Both the position numbers and the translations under genes were made by a program. Below, one piece after another: positions 46,174 to 57,403 of a stretch of 64,000 nt of DNA. The number at the start of each line of letters is the position of its first letter. Positions within the stretch are counted from its first letter, which is position 1. The stretch spans positions 186,001 through 250,000 of the forward strand of contig JACVRA010000125.1 of assembly GCA_019828545.1 (NCBI GenBank), read 5' to 3'. The notes under the pieces are model-generated. The model was not told the origin of the DNA. It worked only from the letters and a program-made list of their open reading frames with translations, and made no database searches. This stretch comes from Paracamarosporium sp. OC-R06-R3 (taxonomy: Eukaryota > Ascomycota > Dothideomycetes > Pleosporales > Didymosphaeriaceae).

Positions 46174-47316
46174 ATGCAGGGCAATCAGGCAGCAACAAAA
46201 CACCATACAAGTACCAAACACGAGCACCAAATCGTACCCGCACAACCTACAGAAAACATGTCCTCGACCCTCCTCCGCACCTTCTCCCACCTGAAAAATG
46301 TCCGCAGACCAACCCCTCAAACACATACCTCTTCCCCACAACCACAAGCCCAAGCCCAATCCCATACTTCCTCATCACCACCACCACAAACCCAACCCCC
46401 AACACCCCCTTCTCCTCTCCCCCCCAACTCTCAACTCTCCACCCTCACCCTCCCAGACGGCCGCACCCTAGCCTACACCACCTACGGCGCCCCCACGGGC
46501 CGCCCCGCATTCTTCTTCCACGGCTCGCCCTCCTCCCGCCTCGAAGCCTCAGACTGGCACGCCGCCGCCCTCGCCACAAACACGCGCCTCATCAGCGTAG
46601 ACAGATGGGGCATGGGGCGCTCCTCGCTCCGCCCAAACGCCCGCCTGCTCGACTGGCCACCCGACATACAGCGTCTCGCGGGGGCACTTGGGATCCCGAA
46701 GTTCCATGTCCTCGGGGGCAGTGGGGGAGGTCCGTATGCGCTTGCGTGTGCGCGGGTGATGCCTGGTGGTGTGCTGCTTGGTACCGGGGTCGTGGGCGGT
46801 GTTGCGCAGGCTGGGGCGGGGACTAGGGGCGCGGCGTGGGACCGCAGGTTTGCGTTTAAGGTGAATAGGGTGCTTCCTTCTAGGTTCCTGGAGAAAATGC
46901 TGGATGTGGGGATTGCGGACGCGGCGAGGGGGAGTGACGGTGCGTGGGAGAGGCATGCTGAGAAGCTGGTTGGGACGTTGTCTGGGGAGGAGAAGGCGTA
47001 TTATGCGGCGCATCCTGGGGAGAAGGCGGAGTTGGTGCGGTGCTATCGTGAGGCGTTTAGGCAGGGGAGTAGGGGCGCGGTGCAGGATGCGAAGTTGATT
47101 TTGGGGGAGTGGGGGTTTGAACTGGGTGATGTGAGAGGTGGTGTTAGGGTGTGGAATGGGGAGCGGGATGTGCATGTGCCTGTTTCTTCGGCGAGGTGGA
47201 TGGCGGAGAGGTTGCCGGATGCGAGGTTGAAGGTGTATGAGGGGGAGACGCATTTGAGTGTGCCGGTGAAGCATGCGGAGCAGATATTGGGGGAGTTGAT
47301 GGAGATGGGGTCCTGA
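46174..47316 (+). CDS. alpha/beta hydrolase fold protein
   Basis: Intronless, 380 residues. After a low-complexity Pro/Thr/Ser/Gln-rich N-terminus (residues ~45-85) the fold starts at 'LPDGRTLAYTTYG'. 'FFHGSPSSRLEA' forms the oxyanion region, 'VLGGSGGGPYALACA' is the nucleophile elbow (GxSxG with catalytic Ser), 'NGERDVHVP' gives the acid and 'EGETHLS' the His. This is an epoxide-hydrolase/haloperoxidase-like architecture with a helical cap, and the substrate is unknown. A second ATG at 46258 (MSSTLLRTF) is an alternative start that would keep the whole fold. Base use flips from C-rich to G-rich coding near 46,680. Confidence 0.88.
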   Translation: MQGNQAATKHHTSTKHEHQIVPAQPTENMSSTLLRTFSHLKNVRRPTPQTHTSSPQPQAQAQSHTSSSPPPQTQPPTPPSPLPPNSQLSTLTLPDGRTLAYTTYGAPTGRPAFFFHGSPSSRLEASDWHAAALATNTRLISVDRWGMGRSSLRPNARLLDWPPDIQRLAGALGIPKFHVLGGSGGGPYALACARVMPGGVLLGTGVVGGVAQAGAGTRGAAWDRRFAFKVNRVLPSRFLEKMLDVGIADAARGSDGAWERHAEKLVGTLSGEEKAYYAAHPGEKAELVRCYREAFRQGSRGAVQDAKLILGEWGFELGDVRGGVRVWNGERDVHVPVSSARWMAERLPDARLKVYEGETHLSVPVKHAEQILGELMEMGS

Positions 47317-47653
47317 TGGGGATGGGGTCCAGAGGGAGATATGTTCCAGAAGGCGATGGATTCGTAGCAAAAGGAGAGACGAGGAAGGAAGAGGTTTTGG
47401 AAGGAGAGGAAGAACTGAAGGTTAGAATGGTGGAGGGGAACGTCCGGTGTCTGTATGATTGATAATGTGTGAGCGAACTCTGCTCCGAGTAATCCATTCT
47501 CACCAATATGTCTGATCAAAAGATCAGGAATCTAATACCACGCATTAATACCATATAACCAACGCCAGGACCATTCCATTCTTTTGTCGAGTGCGAACAC
47601 CAATCATCAAGTCGTTATGCAACATGCGAGCCGCCTGCTTCTTCAATCCGCCA
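47317..47653. other. convergent intergenic region
   Basis: Short 3' flank shared with the sirtuin gene. No other feature. Confidence 0.6.
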
Positions 47654-48786
47654 TTATGCTTCCGTAACCGCATTATCAGCTTCGGCAGCAGCATCAGGCG
47701 TCTCCTTCACCTCGCCGATGACACTCTTCAGGATCTCGGGCAAGATCTGTGCCGCGTCTCCTTGGAAGAACCAGTCGCCCTTTTTCAGTCCACCCGCAGG
47801 TACGTCGTTCTGGTCCATGTTGACAATAGCAACTTTTGCTCCCTTTGCTCTAGCCCGGTCGACGAACCCAGCAGCGGGATACACCTTTGCACTCGTTCCA
47901 ATAACCATGATCAAGTCAATCGTCTTCTCCTTATGAATCCAGCTCTCAATATCATCCAGAACCTTCTCAGGTAGCATCTCTCCAAACCACACCACACCGG
48001 GACGTAGCAGTCCGCGCTTGCATTTGGGGCATTTGGGCAAGTGTTTGTAGCGCAGCTCGGGGATGGGCACGTTCTCGTCGGAGATGTCCAATTCGCGCGA
48101 CGCAAGGGCGGGGGTAGTGGTGGGATCTTCTTCAGAAGTAGGAATCGCGAGGGCGGGCACGATGGGGTCGGTGTAGTTGTTCTTCTCGATGTAGTTGCAG
48201 AAGAAGTCGGAGCATTTGACGTCGAAGAGGGAGCCATGCAGCAGCTTCAAGGACTCCTCGGGGTGGTTTGCGCGTGGGGAGAGACCTATTGCGCGACCTG
48301 GTCAGTGTGCATTGCGGGGCAAAGGTGGGGGTTGGGTTCCCACATACCGTCTACGTTTTGGGACAGTGTGAGGAAGCTCTCCTTCTTTCTGGCCATCTCG
48401 GCGAGGGCGTAGTGGGCGGGGTTCGGTTTCGCCTTGAGGGCCATGTGTCGTCTGTAGCTGTAGAACTGCCATACCAGGCCGGGATCCGCTGAGAAGGCCT
48501 CTGGCGTGGCTAATTGGGTGGCATCATGGGTTCTCCACAGGCCTCCTGCGCCTCTGAAGGTGGGGAGACCCGAAGATGCGGATAGGCCTGCACCGAGGAG
48601 TGCGAGGATGCGCGTGGACTTGTTCAAGTGTTCTTGGAAGGACTCGAGGTCGGCTTGCGGGACCACGCTGGGTCGGGCGGCCGAGGAGGCCATTCTGCGG
48701 ACGGTGGTCTTGAGGTTGACTGCACGAGAAGTGAGTGGGTGGGGTTTGGAGGCGCGAACATATAGGCGTGTTTGCCAGGCAGACAT
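47654..48786 (-). CDS. SIRT5-like sirtuin, NAD-dependent lysine deacylase
   Basis: Exons 48786-48348 and 48285-47654, in phase, giving 356 residues. The NAD-binding motif is 'LLGAGLSASSGLPTFRG', then 'SQNVDGL' (a TQNIDGLH variant lacking the final His) and the catalytic His in 'LHGSLFDVKC'. Zinc ligands are a CSDFFC pair and CPKC. The acyl-pocket pair Tyr/Arg in 'FYSYRR' matches the residues SIRT5 uses to bind succinyl, malonyl and glutaryl groups. The first 30 residues are basic and Ser-rich without acids, as in mitochondrial presequences. The next ATG (48693) would give a cytosolic form. Start codons face ICP55 across 326 bases. Confidence 0.92.
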
Positions 48787-49112
48787 CAGGCATAGGCTGT
48801 AGGTCAGGGTCAGGCAGCTGCGGTGCAACGGGGGTCCGCAGGTGCTACGGCGCGCCGGTCGAAACAACGATGGCGGTTACTCGCAACCACAGAGTTGGTC
48901 ATGTGCAGGAACTCAGGAGGGCCAACTCGGGCTTCCAGTATTACTTTGTAACCCTTCAGTAACAGCAAACATGAGAAGCCGTGTCATACAATTACCGTGT
49001 TTTGGCTACGGCGCGCTGTCACGACCATTCGCGCTATCGATAGCGACATGCGGATCATCTGCACGCACATTGGTCGGATCATCTCCAGCGTCGTTCGTCA
49101 TCCCATCCAGCC
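48787..49112. promoter_or_regulatory. bidirectional promoter region between sirtuin and ICP55
   Basis: The 326 bases separate the start codons of the SIRT5-like gene (minus) and the ICP55 gene (plus). No TATA box is evident. Shared control is inferred only from the compact head-to-head arrangement. Confidence 0.4.
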
Positions 49113-50745
49113 ATGAATTGCTCGGTGCGAATCCTGCGGCCTGTCGCGCGGTCGAGATGGCGAGGGGTGCCTCTGAGAAGACCATTGAGTGTTTCGGCGG
49201 CCGAGTTGCGCTTCGGACAGCCGCTGCATGAGACGCATCCGCACTTGCTGCAACCTGGGGAAAGTACGACCCATTGACTCCTTCCCACCTGGACAAGGGC
49301 CTAACGGAGCATGCAGTCACGCCGGGCATCACCGCCCAAGAATACTACGACAGGAGGGTCAAGCTTGCAAAGGCACTTCCAAAGGGCTCGATCGCGGTGC
49401 TCGCGGCCTCGGACGTCAAGTATCGCTCAGGCGCTGTCTTCTACAAGTTCCACCAAGACCCGGACTTTCTCTACTTGACGGGTAAACCCTCCTTCTTCTC
49501 TCAACTCTAGGAAAAAGACTAAGCTTGAGCTCTACAGGCTTCAACGAGCCAGACGCCCTCGCCATAATAGGTACGCTTCCACCTCACACGGCCGTCTGCC
49601 GAACGCTCAGTTGACATGTCCCAGAGAAGATCGACGATGACGAGCACAACTTCCATCTCTACGTCCGCCCCAAGGACCCCAAAGTCGAACAGTGGGAAGG
49701 CTCGCGCTCCGGCGTGCAAGCCGCTGAAGACGTTTTCAATGCGGATACGACCGGCGATGTCAACAACCTCCCCAAGATCCTACCCGAGGTGCTCAAGCGT
49801 GCGGAGCAGGTGTATACGGACCTACCGAACGACCGCATCTCCCGAAACATACTGTCAAGATACTTGTCTGGTGCAGAGCCCTCGCGGACTGGAGGTATTG
49901 TGACTGTGTTTAGGGACTCGGAAAAGAAAGTCAAACCGCTCAGACCGTATATGAATGAGCTGAGAGTCATCAAGAGCGAGGCTGAACTCAAGAATATGCG
50001 CAAGGCAGGGCAGCATTCTGGCCGTGCAATCACAGATGCAATGCGTCAGTCCTGGACCGCAGAAAAGGACCTCGACTCTTTTCTCGACTATTGGTTCAAG
50101 CAAGACGGGTGCGATGGCCCCGCGTACGTCCCGGTGGTCGCAGGAGGCATCAACGCGAATACGATACACTATGTTACCAACGACATGTTGCTCAAGCCCG
50201 ACGACCTCGTACTTGTAGATGCGGGCGCTGAGTACGGTGGTTACATCACTGATATTTCGCGGACGTGGCCTGTGAATGGGAAATTCAATCCTGCTCAAAG
50301 AGACCTGTATCAGGTACTTCTGAATGTTCAAAGAAGCTGTGTATCGCTTTGCACAGTCTCCTCCCAGCTTACGCTCGACCGCCTTCACAGAATCGCTGCA
50401 CGAACGCTGGCAGATGGACTAAAGGATCTTGGCTTCGACATGTCCAACGACGCGATCGCGACGCTTTTCCCACATCACGTAGGCCATTACGTTGGTCTTG
50501 ACGTCCATGACAGCCCTGGCTTGACAAGAGGAAAGCTTTTCGAGAAGGGCATGTGCGTCACAGTCGAGCCTGGTATCTACGTGCCGGATGATGAACGATG
50601 GCCTGCGTGGGCCCGGGGTATAGGGATGAGAATCGAAGATAGTGTCTGCGTGGACGAAGATTCTCCTTATATTCTGACTACGGAAGCGGTCAAGGAGGTT
50701 GTTGATATTGAAGCTCTGAAAGGGACTGAGAGTAGGTTGAACTAA
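49113..50745 (+). CDS. ICP55: intermediate cleaving peptidase, mitochondrial Xaa-Pro aminopeptidase-like
   Basis: Exons 49113-49263, 49317-49481, 49538-49570 and 49625-50745, in phase, giving 489 residues. A basic presequence (MNCSVRILRPVARSRWRGV) precedes 'ELRFGQPLHETHPHLL' and 'ITPGITAQEYYDRR', a typical ICP55/aminopeptidase P N-domain. The pita-bread metal site has Asp and Asp in 'LVDAGAEYGGYITDISRTWP' (shortened), His in 'HHVGHYVGLDVHD', Glu in 'TVEPGIYVP' and Glu in 'GMRIEDSVCV'. ICP55 removes one residue from imported mitochondrial proteins after MPP cleavage, stabilising them against N-end-rule decay. The ATG at 49113 is chosen because that frame alone runs into the conserved N-domain; the longer frame from 48,971 ends at 49,229. 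Confidence 0.95.
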
Positions 50746-51171
50746 GAAGAAATTTTCTGGTCACCTTTTCGACGCCTGTATCATAGATTTGTATTTCTAC
50801 TTGCTCGCATGCGTACCACCTTACTTTCCCAAGGAAGTCATGGAGGAGGACCTGCTTGATACTCCAAATATAGTAAATTTCTGCGTCGAAGCAGCCAATA
50901 TCCATTATGCTCGGGTATCTCTACTGTGAGTTCCAAATCGATCATTTGGTTCAAGAAATTCCCGTTGCTTTTGCGCTCCCTCAAGCAGCTGAAAGCGGCG
51001 GAGCTTTGTCTGCCCCCGCCAATCAAGCACGACCCACTTCCGCGCGTCTGAGCTTCACCGACGTCCCGCATCCAACACCACCACCCCACGCGCGACGAGC
51101 TATGACGCGTTTGGGCGAGGCATGCTGGAGTCGCGCAGTCCGATTAGAGAGCCGGTGAACGTGCTGTCACC
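50746..51171. other. intergenic region
   Basis: 3' flank of ICP55 and upstream region of PAN2. No feature supported. Confidence 0.6.
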
Positions 51172-54100
51172 ATGGAGGCCGATTGGGACGAGGTGAGCAC
51201 CTACAACCCTCCCAGAGCCTTGACGTGCGTGCAAGCGCACGCTCAAGAACCCTCCTTCGCAACTGTGCACGTGTCGCAACGGGTAGCTAACACAAAATAT
51301 AGCTCGCCATCGTCCAGTTACCTCCGCATGGCCCGCACCAGCCCGCGACGCCTGTAGCTACCTTTGCCTTCGATACGGTGACATTCCCATAACATAGCAT
51401 CGCTGAACCATGCTTATTGTACGCGGCGCAGTTGCAAGAGCTGCTTTGGACTGGCAACAACTACGTGAGCTTTCAGAAATGCGGCCATAAAAATGCAGAG
51501 CTGATATACTGAAGGGCCGCATTACTTCCTTCTTTGGTGCCACTCTCGAACGCTACACCTCGTATCGCGGCCATGCGCCCGCCGAAGGCACTGTTGGCGC
51601 CGTGAAACAACTGCTCTTTACCGACAAAGGAGTACTCTCCGTCTCGAAACACAGCGTGCACTATGCCTCCCGACGAGGCCTGACACAATGGCACTTGACG
51701 TATGTGGTGGAGGAGCTCGCTGTAGCGGGACATCGTCGCTAATGGAAGGCTGCCAGGAACGCCGATTTCAACGAACTTCGATGCATGAACTTCACCTCCA
51801 AGGGTACGCGGGAAATACTTGTGGCAGGATGCCAGGAGAAGATGTTCAAGGTGGACGTGGAGAAGGGAACCATCGTCGAGACGGTACGGCTCCCACTCCG
51901 ATATCTGAGGGACCCTGCTGATAGTCGTAGCTCGTTGCCGATGCTCAGTACACCATCATGAAACGTGCAGGAGGATATATATGCGCTGCAACCAACAATG
52001 GGGGCATACACATCCTGGATTCGGGCTCGCTCTCTGTTGTCAAGGTATTCGAAGGACACACGGGCAGCATCAGCGATATGGACGCTAAGGGCGACTTTCT
52101 TGCTACATGCGGCTGGTCACCGAGACAACAGTTTGGCTTTATGCTCGATCCTTTTACTCATGTCTTTTCCCTCAAGACGCTCAAGCAGCTCCCTCCCATT
52201 CCTTTCCACACCGGCGCCGCTTTCGTGCGCATGCACCCGCGCATGTCGACCACCGCCATCATTGCCTCTCAAGCCGGACAGATGCAGGTCATCGACCTTA
52301 TGAATCCAGATTCTGCCAACTTGCGCCAGCTCAACATGTACGACTCGTACCTCACAGGCTTAGAGATGGCGCCGTCGAGCGAGGCCTTCGTACTCTCTGA
52401 CTCCAATGCACATCTTCATCTGTGGGGCTCACCCTCCAAGGTTCACTTCCCGGAGTATAGTAATCCCACTGAGTTTGCGGATGCTGTCGTACCACCGCCT
52501 GCCATGGATTGGTCGCCAGAAACGTAAGTAACCGAAGCATCTGTTTGCCATGTAACTCATCACGTTAGACCTTTAAACACAATCGGGATGCCCTACTACA
52601 AGGAACATCTTCTCTCCGGTTGGCCTAGTCATATGGTTTTCGAGGTGGGCGCACCACCACCCAAAATTGACACAGCAATCCTCAACAACATGACCCGGAC
52701 CGAAATTGGTTTCTTCGCCAAAAACCCAAAAACAAAACGAAGATATCAAGTCGAAGATACTCGGCAATCAGATAGAGGCAACGAGTCGTTGACAGCTCCG
52801 AAATTCCTAAGTGAGAAAGCCCGAGCAGCCCAGTCGTTGGGCGAGACGGAACCGAAGATGGTGGAGACTATGGAGACACTGACTGATATGCATCTTGATG
52901 ACGTGACGCGTAAGGACGTACCAGCGATGTACGGAAACGTGGAAATCAAGTACAGCAGATTTGGTGTCGACGATTTCGACTTTGCGTAAGTGAGCCATCA
53001 ACTAAATATCGAGCTTCTCTAATAGCATCGACAGCTACTATAACCAAACCCCATACTCTGGATTAGAGACCCACATCACAAATTCATACGCAAATCCCCT
53101 ACTACAATTACTACGTTTCACCCCATTGATACGCAACCTCGCTCTACGCCACACTGCTTCGCCTTGTCTGTACGAATCATGCCTGCTGTGTGAGCTGGGC
53201 TTCCTTATTGATATGCTGGAGAAGGCTGCAGGATTGAACTGCCAGGCGTCGAACTTCCTTAAGACTTTCAGCGGGTTATCGAATGCAGTGTCGCTTAATC
53301 TGCTCGAGGAGTTCGCACCCAATGTCGCCCTTACAAGCATGATCCAGGCCTTTAACCGTTTTCTCCTGGATAAAATATCTGAAGAATTTCGCCAAATGCT
53401 AGGAGGCCTGGGCGGACCATCCCTCATGGATCAGGTCCTGGAGACCCAAGCACGTGCGAGTATGAGATGTGCGCAATGCAGCAACGAGACCATCAGGGGT
53501 GGCAGGACATTCGTTAATGAGCTCGTGTACCCAGCGAAGCACGTATTAAAAAATGCGCGAGGCCCACGTCCTACCTTCTCTCAGATACTCAAAGCCAGCG
53601 TGGAGCGCCAAGATCAAATGAAGGGCTGGTGCACCAAATGCAACCGTTATCAGCAGATGGTCCAGCGTAAGACTATCCAATCTATCCCCGGCGTACTAGT
53701 GCTCAACGCCGCCATCCAAAGCCACGAAGCTAAGCTGCTTTGGTCAATACCTAACTGGCTCCCGCAAGAAATTGGGATCATAGTAGATCAGGGCCAGTTC
53801 TACTGCTTTGAGGGCCAGGATCTAAAACTACACCTCCAACGTAACGTATTCGACATCTTGGTGTACGAGCTCATTGGCGTAGTGGCGGACATCAACAGTG
53901 GGGAGCATCAGAAACCTCACCTTGTAGCTACCATTAACACGGCGCCGTCTAGCCGCGATGCTACCGCAGCTACAGAAGACAAATGGCACCTCTTCAATGA
54001 CTTCCTGGTCCGTCCGATACCGAAGGAAGAAGCGCTGCGCTTCGAACCGAGCTGGAAATTGCCGTCGGTCCTGACATTCCAACTCAAAGCTGCGCGCGGC

Positions 54101-55027
54101 AAGATCGACGATGGATGGAAGGACATTCTCGACACATCCATCCTATATCGCTGGTGGTCTGCTAACCCTGCTCCTCCGGCGGAGCAATTCAAACTCCTTG
54201 ATCCGAGTCATGAAACGCCCAAGGTGGGCTTTCCCGTCGCTATCGACGCCGAATTCATAAGACTGCAGTCCGAGGAAATCGAAATGAAAGCCGATGGCAC
54301 GCGTGAAACTATCCGCCCCGACCGCAAGGGTCTCGCGCGTGTGTCCGTGTGTCGCGGTGAAGGCGAACAGGCAGGAATGCCCTTCATAGACGACTACATT
54401 GCTGTCACCGAACCCGTGGTCGACTACCTCACAGCCTGGAGCGGCATCTCGCCCGGAGACCTCAACCGCGAAACGTCGCCGCACGCCCTCGTCTCGCTAA
54501 AACACGCGTACAAGAAGCTATGGATTCTGCTTAACATGGGCTGCACCTTCATCGGGCACTCCCTCGCCAACGATTTCCGCACCATAAACATTCATGTCCC
54601 CAAGAGCCAGACTATAGACACAGTCGACCTCTTCTTCAAGCCGGCGCTACACCGCAAACTCAACCTCAAGTTCCTCGCGTGGTGCGTCCTCAAAGAGGAA
54701 ATCCAAGGCGGCATGCACGACAGTATCGAAGATGCCGTCACGGCCCTCAAGCTCTGGCGCAAGTACCAGGAGTTCGTCGACGCCGGAATCCTCGAAAGCA
54801 TGCTGAACGATATATATTCTACTGGCAGGGAGGTCGGGTTCAGAGCACCGGGCGGTAATAATGGAGGCGCGTATGTGGGTCATGGGAAGGCGCCTAGTGG
54901 GAGTGGGAGTGCGAAGGAGATGGGGGGTGAGGATAAGGGCACGGAGCAGGGGCTTACGACGCCGAAGAAAGGGAATGCATTTGGGAGAGTGGGGTTTAGG
55001 AGCCCGATGCGGGGACCGGGGAGTTGA
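51172..55027 (+). CDS. PAN2: PAN2, catalytic subunit of the Pan2-Pan3 poly(A) nuclease
   Basis: Eight exons: 51172-51192, 51303-51377, 51432-51464, 51515-51699, 51757-51883, 51949-52523, 52569-52985 and 53035-55027. All phases close and give 1141 residues. The protein opens MEADWDE as in other fungal PAN2. The N-terminal WD40 propeller includes 'QELLWTGNNYGRITSF' and 'ASRRGLTQWHLT'. The PAN3-binding linker follows, then a ubiquitin-hydrolase-like domain without the catalytic Cys-His pattern ('YSGLETHITNSYANPLLQLL'). The DEDDh exonuclease has Asp882 and Glu884 ('AIDAEF'), Asp991 ('NDFRTINIH'), His1039 and Asp1044 ('HDSIEDAVTAL'). The enzyme trims mRNA poly(A) tails in the cytoplasm. The C-terminal 80 residues are Gly/Lys-rich and G-rich in DNA. 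Confidence 0.97.
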
Positions 55028-55416
55028 GGATGGGCTGGCTGGTGATGTAGTGCTGCGGGTAGCGATGTAGATGGTTAGTTTGCGATTTACTATTGTTACA
55101 TGAGAACCTTACCGATGACGCCAGGGGTGACTTGACCGTTACGACATCATGTCCGCCAACCGCTGCCTTCAAGTACTTTCAAGTACTTCACGATCCACCA
55201 ATTCTGCAAGCGTAAACGCACTTAAACCACCCTACTTGCAAAAAAAAACATCTCCAGCCCCTTGTACCTGATAACAAACAGCATACTCATTCACAACATT
55301 CCCCACCACCCAACGAAACCCCCAAGTGTCGTAATGCCCTCCATCATCACCACTACCCAGTACATACTTCCCACGTAATCCACCACCCTCCGCCAACGCT
55401 AGCGCGCGCAAGAAGG

Positions 55417-55424
55417 TATAAATA
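55417..55424 (+). promoter_or_regulatory. TATA box with pyrimidine-rich initiator
   Basis: TATAAATA followed within 40 bases by a C/T-rich stretch (ctacttccttcttt), upstream of the tandem array and a 25-codon open frame at 55,495. Confidence 0.5.
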
Positions 55425-55589
55425 CCCCCTTAATCTCACGCTCTACTTCCTTCTTTACACTACTTTTGAGCTTCGCTCTACTAAAAATAATTTCATGGGC
55501 GAAGATGGGCTTGTCCTGTGTCTAAAACAGATTGGGATGATGTTCATGGGCTGCTCTGCTCCTCTTGTCTAAAGAACTAGGACTCACAA

Positions 55590-56420
55590 ATTATGGGGGT
55601 GTGTCTCTGTGTCCTGGAGAAAATAAAAAAGGAGGTAGATTTCGACACGGGGAGGGCTGCGCGGTACAGGTCGCGTTCGCTCTGAAGCATGGTGTGGATC
55701 CTTGGTGTTTCCAAAAAAAAAAACCCCACGTTAAGAACCAATGGGGAGTGTGTTGGTGGACCGTACAATACACGCATATGGAGTGTGGGCGTGTCTGCGG
55801 ACTGGAGAAATAAGATTGGAAGAATATGATGGGGGGGTTTTGCGCGTTAAAACCAAGAGATGTCCTAATCATGGGACGTGTGCTGGGTCTGGCCGCAAAA
55901 CAGAACGGACAACAAAACGTGTTCGCTCGTGGGAACAAGGTCAATGATCACTTAAATTATGTCTTGTTCGGTGGTGTAAAACAACTAGTTAGCCAATACA
56001 TGGGGTGTGTCTGTCCGCGGTCTGGACAGACAAAAACATCTTGGAAGAGGTGTGATGGGGGGACTGGGGCGGCACCTTCCAAAATAGGTCCAGTGCAGCT
56101 GTGGAGTCATGGGGACTACGCTCGCTCGTGGCGACAGCATTCAATATACCGCACATATGTCCCGTTCTGTGGTCCAAACGCGATGCCATCACAGACATGA
56201 GAGTGTGTTTCTGCGGTCTGAACGAAAAAGATGCGGGTTACCCTACGATGGAGGAGGTCCGCGTGCCACAAGCACTGAGACGCTCACTGCATGGGGTTCG
56301 CGATTAGGACTGCGTTGGCGGCGACAACACCAACCACATTTCCCATTGTCATATGCTGGTTTGTGTCTGTCTGAACCGTGGGCTCAAAACGAAGTTAAAC
56401 ATTCTTCATGTGGGATATTT
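55590..56420. repeat. diverged ~200-bp tandem repeat array
   Basis: A recurring block (GTGTGTCTG, then CGGTCTGGA, an A-rich tract, GGAAGA and TGATGGGGGG) begins near 55,600, 55,789, 56,004, 56,203 and 56,363. A second conserved block (CGCTCGTGGCGACA-like) precedes it near 55,677, 55,923, 56,124 and 56,312. Spacing is roughly 160-245 bases and copies are only about 60-70% alike by eye. No transposon ends are seen. Confidence 0.5.
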
Positions 56421-56728
56421 ACAGCACAGCTATCGATGGAGAGTGAGAGGAATGCGTTCGAGGGGTAACTTGTGGAGTAAATCGATGTGCCATGACTGAT
56501 ATGGAGGAGTGTGGTGGTTTTTCACGGAAATTTCCCCGCAAGTTCTGCATGTGCTGGTGGGCTTTGTGTAAAACCACAGCCAAGATATCAGCATGGAGCT
56601 TGGTGGGAGGGACACCTTATAAGGGAAATGATGGCAATCGACATCTTCGGTTTACAAAGAGCTAACAGTGGACCATCATGCTGTTTGCCTCTGTCTCTTC
56701 CTTACGTAAGGATGCTGAGTGGAAACAG

Positions 56729-56736
56729 TATAAATA
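56729..56736 (+). promoter_or_regulatory. TATA box
   Basis: TATAAATA followed by a T/C-rich stretch (tttctcgatttctg). No long frame follows. Confidence 0.35.
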
Positions 56737-57043
56737 TTTCTCGATTTCTGCTACAGAGTTCTTCACAGGAACTTGCTTGGGCGCTGTGCTCGACTGAAAA
56801 GACAACCGAGAAAAGCAGATGAGGTGGTCTCGTGCGTGTAAAAACATCTTCCAAGTCTTTCTTCTATCCTCGTAATGGGATCGAGAGAAGGGTCTGGCCT
56901 CACTATCACGATTTCCCAGATCCCGAGCTCATGTCTACTTTGGAACTCTACTCATCGACCTACGATGAGCATCTTATGATGGTGATATCCATCAATACGA
57001 TTAAGCGGTCCTTTCCCTTTTGAAGTTAGCGTAGTGGAAGATG

Positions 57044-57051
57044 TATATATA
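57044..57051 (+). promoter_or_regulatory. TATA box with pyrimidine-rich initiator
   Basis: TATATATA followed by cgttcttcaccgtccttc. The following leader (tttacaccact...gagctacg...actactaataaa) resembles the leader behind the 55,417 TATA box. Confidence 0.45.
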
Positions 57052-57143
57052 TCCGTCGTTCTTCACCGTCCTTCATTCCTTGTTTACACCACTATGCTGG
57101 AGCTACGGAACTACTAATAAAAAAAAGGGTACAAGACCCTAAT

Positions 57144-57260
57144 ATGACTTTCTCTGTCGTCTTCAAAAATTGCAAATCAATGAGCATGGGGATTGTGGTG
57201 GCTGTGGTCTGTGCGGTGATTGTAAGGTCGTGTGCCGCTATCATTGACAAAATTCAATGA
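57144..57260 (+). CDS. candidate 38-residue single-pass membrane peptide
   Basis: ATG-to-TGA frame of 38 codons about 93 bases downstream of the TATA box at 57,044. The peptide has a polar start and one hydrophobic helix (MGIVVAVVCAVIV) followed by 'RSCAAIIDKIQ'. No family is recognised. Its position behind a TATA box and pyrimidine-rich initiator is the only support beyond the frame itself. Confidence 0.2.
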   Translation: MTFSVVFKNCKSMSMGIVVAVVCAVIVRSCAAIIDKIQ

Positions 57261-57395
57261 GCTTCTGATGAACGCTATTTTTATGAGATCTATACGTATC
57301 ATCGGTGCTGTTCTATGTACTTTCATAAGGTGCGATGGTGATACTCGTCATTAACCACGGGTTCTTCTCTAGTTGTATGAGCACTTCTCGAAAGG

Positions 57396-57403
57396 TATAA
57401 ATA
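57396..57403 (+). promoter_or_regulatory. TATA box with pyrimidine-rich initiator
   Basis: TATAAATA followed by gttctttctcgctg and cctttttctttcg, then an AAAATG context opening a 12-codon frame at 57,465 and a T-rich tract. Confidence 0.45.

Noticed and set aside
48971..49231. Longer open frame beginning upstream of the chosen ICP55 start
   Set aside because: Its frame ends at 49,229-49,231 and does not encode the conserved N-domain; the frame from 49,113 does.
55741..56468. Short open frames over the tandem array as protein-coding exons
   Set aside because: Corresponding repeat copies are read in different frames, both strands are equally open, and stops fall within the shared blocks.
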